Source: Flavobacterium psychrophilum
GTDB taxonomy: Bacteria; Bacteroidota; Bacteroidia; Flavobacteriales; Flavobacteriaceae
DNA length: 62,899 nt
Assembly: GCA_945890865.1 (NCBI GenBank)
Contig: CAMDDB010000012.1
Span: 1 to 62,899 of the forward strand
Direction: 5' to 3'
The number at the start of each line of letters is the position of its first letter. Within the stretch, counting starts at the first letter, position 1. The translations under genes were made by a program, and so were the position numbers. The notes under the pieces were generated by a model that worked only from the letters and a program-made list of their open reading frames with translations, ran no database searches and was not told the DNA's origin. Positions 60,936-62,899 of this stretch are shown one piece after another.

Positions 60936-62006
60936 ATGAAATACTTACTATGGTCTCTTGTTTTAATTTGTACAAGTCTAACATTTGCACAGCAAACGGC
61001 CCCTTTTAAGGTTGTATTAGATGCGGGTCATGGGGGCAAAGATCCTGGAACAATGAGAGGTACAATTCGAGAAAAAGATATTGTTTTAGATGTCGTATTA
61101 CGATTAGGAAAGTTGTTAGATCAAGCGTCTGGAATTAAAGTAATTTATACACGTAAAACCGATGTTTTTATAGAATTGAGAGAACGCGCACAAATTGCAA
61201 ATAAAGCAAAAGCTAATTTATTCATTTCAGTACATTGTAATGGAGTAAAAAGTACAGCAGCTAAAGGCACTGAAACTTTTGTAATGGGGATGTCGAGAAC
61301 CGATACAAATTTAGACATTGCTAAGAAAGAGAATGGAGTAATCTTTTTAGAGGACGATTACAATCAAAAATATAAAGGATTTGATCCAAATAATCCAGAA
61401 ACGTTATTGGGTTTAAAAATATTACAAGAAGAATTTTTAGGTCAAAGTATTGAATTGGCTTCCGAAATTGAAAAGAATTTTCAGTTAACCAACCGTTTTT
61501 CAAGAGGAGTAAAGCAACAGCCCATTTGGGTTTTAGATGCTACGGTTATGCCGGGAGTATTAATTGAGCTTGGATTTGTTTCACATCCAGAAGAAGGATT
61601 ATATATTAGTTCAGAGGCTGGAAAAGATGAAATGGCGGAATCTATTTTTAATTCAATTATTGCCTATAAAAATACATTTTTCAGTCCGACTGAAGTTAGT
61701 TTTTCTGCGGACAATCCATCAGATTCAGTACCAACACAAGTAACTGCAGAACCCCTTGTAAAAGAAAATGCATCGGTAACTGTTGGAAAACGCTATAAAG
61801 TACAATTGGAAGCTGGAACCAAACAAATCGCATTGAATCCGTCTAATTTTAGAGGCTTAGATACGATTTCATTTACTTACGATAACAATCGTTATAAATA
61901 TTTTTATGGAGAGGAAACCGATTATGAAGCGTGTAAAAAACGCTTAGAAGAAGCAAAAAATAAAGGGTATAAGACAGCCTTTATCGTAACATTTGACACT
62001 AATTAA
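60936..62006 (+). CDS. N-acetylmuramoyl-L-alanine amidase with SPOR-like C-terminus
   Basis: A 356-residue exported amidase_3 enzyme that cleaves the amide between MurNAc and the stem peptide. A signal peptide (MKYLLWSLVLICTSLTFAQ) is followed by zinc ligands H32 (LDAGHGGKDPG), E46 (REKD) and H100 (ISVHCNG). The catalytic Glu E211 lies in PGVLIELGF. Residues about 287-356, starting YKVQLEAG, resemble a SPOR peptidoglycan-binding domain. An ATG at 60918 would add six residues ahead of the signal peptide. Divergent from lptD and followed by a paralogue. Confidence 0.93.
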   Translation: MKYLLWSLVLICTSLTFAQQTAPFKVVLDAGHGGKDPGTMRGTIREKDIVLDVVLRLGKLLDQASGIKVIYTRKTDVFIELRERAQIANKAKANLFISVHCNGVKSTAAKGTETFVMGMSRTDTNLDIAKKENGVIFLEDDYNQKYKGFDPNNPETLLGLKILQEEFLGQSIELASEIEKNFQLTNRFSRGVKQQPIWVLDATVMPGVLIELGFVSHPEEGLYISSEAGKDEMAESIFNSIIAYKNTFFSPTEVSFSADNPSDSVPTQVTAEPLVKENASVTVGKRYKVQLEAGTKQIALNPSNFRGLDTISFTYDNNRYKYFYGEETDYEACKKRLEEAKNKGYKTAFIVTFDTN

Positions 62007-62015
62007 TTTAAAAAT

Positions 62016-62899
62016 ATGGTAAGAAAAATCCTTTTTTTATGGATAATTTCCCAAGGTATGTTCGGATGGGCTCAAGCCTCTAAATTTAAAGTTGTTATAG
62101 ATGCTGGTCATGGAGGAAAAGATTTTGGAGCGGTTTATCATAGTACAATTGAAAAAAATATTGCATTAAAAACAGCTTTAAAAGTAGGGGAATTATTAGA
62201 AAGAGATCCTCAAATTGAAGTTATTTACACTCGAAATTCAGATGTTTTTGTAGAATTGCAACAACGGGCAAACATTGCCAATAAATCAAAAGGAAGCATT
62301 TTTGTTTCTATGCATTGTAATGCCAATAAAAATGAAGCGGCTTCAGGTAATGAAACGTATGTGATGGGTATCACACGAAATGCAGCTAATTTAGCAGTAG
62401 CCAAACATGAAAATGAAGTGGTATCTTTAGAAGCCGATTACAAAATTAAATATGACGGATATGATCCAAAATCTCCTGAATCTGTAATTGGTATAAATAT
62501 TTTACAAGAAGAATATTTGGATCAAAGTATTGAGTTGGCCGACAAGGTGCAACAATTTTTTACCAAAAAAACAAACAATAAAAATAGAGGCGTAAAACAA
62601 GCTGGATTTTTGGTATTGCGCCAAATAACGATGCCAAGGGTTCTGATTGAAATGGGATTTATATCCAATAAACAAGAAGGGGCTTTTTTAAATTCAGAAG
62701 CAGGCCAAGAAAAATTAGCCGAAGCCATTGCGGGTTCTATTTTAAATTATAAAAAAGAATTTTATACGGCCAATAAAACAGTTAAAGAAACAACCCAAGT
62801 AGCCCCTGAAAAAGTACCAGTAAAAACAGAAGTAAATGAAAAGCTTATTGTTAAAGAAATACCAAAACCAGTTGCACATAGTACTAAAGGAATTGTTTT
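62016..62899 (+). CDS. N-acetylmuramoyl-L-alanine amidase, partial at window end
   Basis: The frame stays open to the window edge for 294 codons. A signal peptide (MVRKILFLWIISQGMFGWAQ) is followed by amidase_3 residues at the same positions as the upstream gene: H32 in IDAGHGGKDFG, E46 in IEKN and H100 in VSMHCN; the catalytic Glu is in PRVLIEMGF. The last visible part (about 250-294) is a lysine/valine/threonine-rich linker, so the C-terminal domain and stop are missing. It starts nine bases after the first amidase and is its tandem paralogue. Confidence 0.9.
   Translation, partial: MVRKILFLWIISQGMFGWAQASKFKVVIDAGHGGKDFGAVYHSTIEKNIALKTALKVGELLERDPQIEVIYTRNSDVFVELQQRANIANKSKGSIFVSMHCNANKNEAASGNETYVMGITRNAANLAVAKHENEVVSLEADYKIKYDGYDPKSPESVIGINILQEEYLDQSIELADKVQQFFTKKTNNKNRGVKQAGFLVLRQITMPRVLIEMGFISNKQEGAFLNSEAGQEKLAEAIAGSILNYKKEFYTANKTVKETTQVAPEKVPVKTEVNEKLIVKEIPKPVAHSTKGIV

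Noticed and set aside
1..62899. CRISPR array, prophage, insertion sequence or integrative element
   Set aside because: No regularly spaced repeats, transposase, integrase or phage structural gene was seen; the gene content is housekeeping.

Overview
The window is about 63 kb of AT-rich chromosome (roughly one third G+C by eye) from a member of the Flavobacteriaceae, most likely Flavobacterium or a close relative. The evidence is: many promoter-like TAnnTTTG boxes with TTG about 19-23 bases upstream, the Bacteroidetes sigma factor pattern; few recognisable Shine-Dalgarno sequences; a type IX secretion C-terminal sorting domain on one secreted protein; menaquinone biosynthesis genes; Bacteroidetes lipoprotein signals; and a tmRNA whose tag reads GENNYALAA. 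No phage, insertion sequence, integrase, CRISPR array or plasmid gene was seen. Codon use and gene density are uniform, so this looks like core chromosome.

Layout. 1-7.3 kb: folP with a small lipoprotein, rlmH, an uncharacterised 489-residue protein, a beta-lactamase-fold hydrolase, a large class V aminotransferase and a lipid A-type acyltransferase. 7.3-10.6 kb: a rhomboid protease, a SIMPL-domain protein, an exported hypothetical and a LamG protein with a type IX sorting tail. 10.6-12.4 kb: tmRNA (minus strand), then an alanine/saccharopine dehydrogenase-like gene. 12.5-16.1 kb: a GH97 alpha-glucosidase and a sugar transporter. 16.1-19 kb: kdsA with an outer membrane protein, then a DUF4199/lipoprotein pair. 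19-22.5 kb: a split YeeE/YedE transporter with an HMA-domain protein, clpS, prmA and a CvfB-like S1 protein. 22.5-28.5 kb: two paralogous small membrane proteins, a serine hydrolase, and menB-menA-(metallo-hydrolase)-menC. 28.5-33.3 kb: miaE, a lipoprotein prolyl aminopeptidase, a bestrophin and recG. 33.3-46 kb: an M1 peptidase, pcrA/uvrD, a Sua5/YciO protein, an OmpA lipoprotein, a glycosyltransferase with an orphan nuclease-fold protein, holA, ettA and a DEAD-box helicase. 46-51 kb: hutG, a coiled-coil protein, crcB, hutI, corA and a 53-residue membrane protein. 51-63 kb: an outer membrane receptor-like barrel, an ArsC-like protein, a CPBP protease with menE, an M1 peptidase, ridA, lptD and two tandem cell-wall amidases, the second cut by the window edge.

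Shared themes are envelope biogenesis (kdsA, lipid A-type acyltransferase, lptD, amidases, OmpA, glycosyltransferase), menaquinone synthesis (menB, menA, menC, and menE about 27 kb away), histidine degradation (hutG, hutI), and DNA/RNA maintenance and translation (recG, pcrA, holA, rlmH, miaE, prmA, ettA, tmRNA, Sua5/YciO). Several start codons were reassigned because a TAnnTTTG promoter box overlaps the longest possible start, or because a signal peptide only begins at an internal ATG.

I did not find a convincing undescribed multi-gene system. The best leads are an orphan restriction-enzyme-like PD-(D/E)XK protein coupled to a glycosyltransferase, a palindromic repeat-like segment translated inside the PcrA linker, an overlooked 53-residue membrane protein with its own promoter, paralogous small membrane proteins around the men genes, and several conserved-looking proteins of unknown function.
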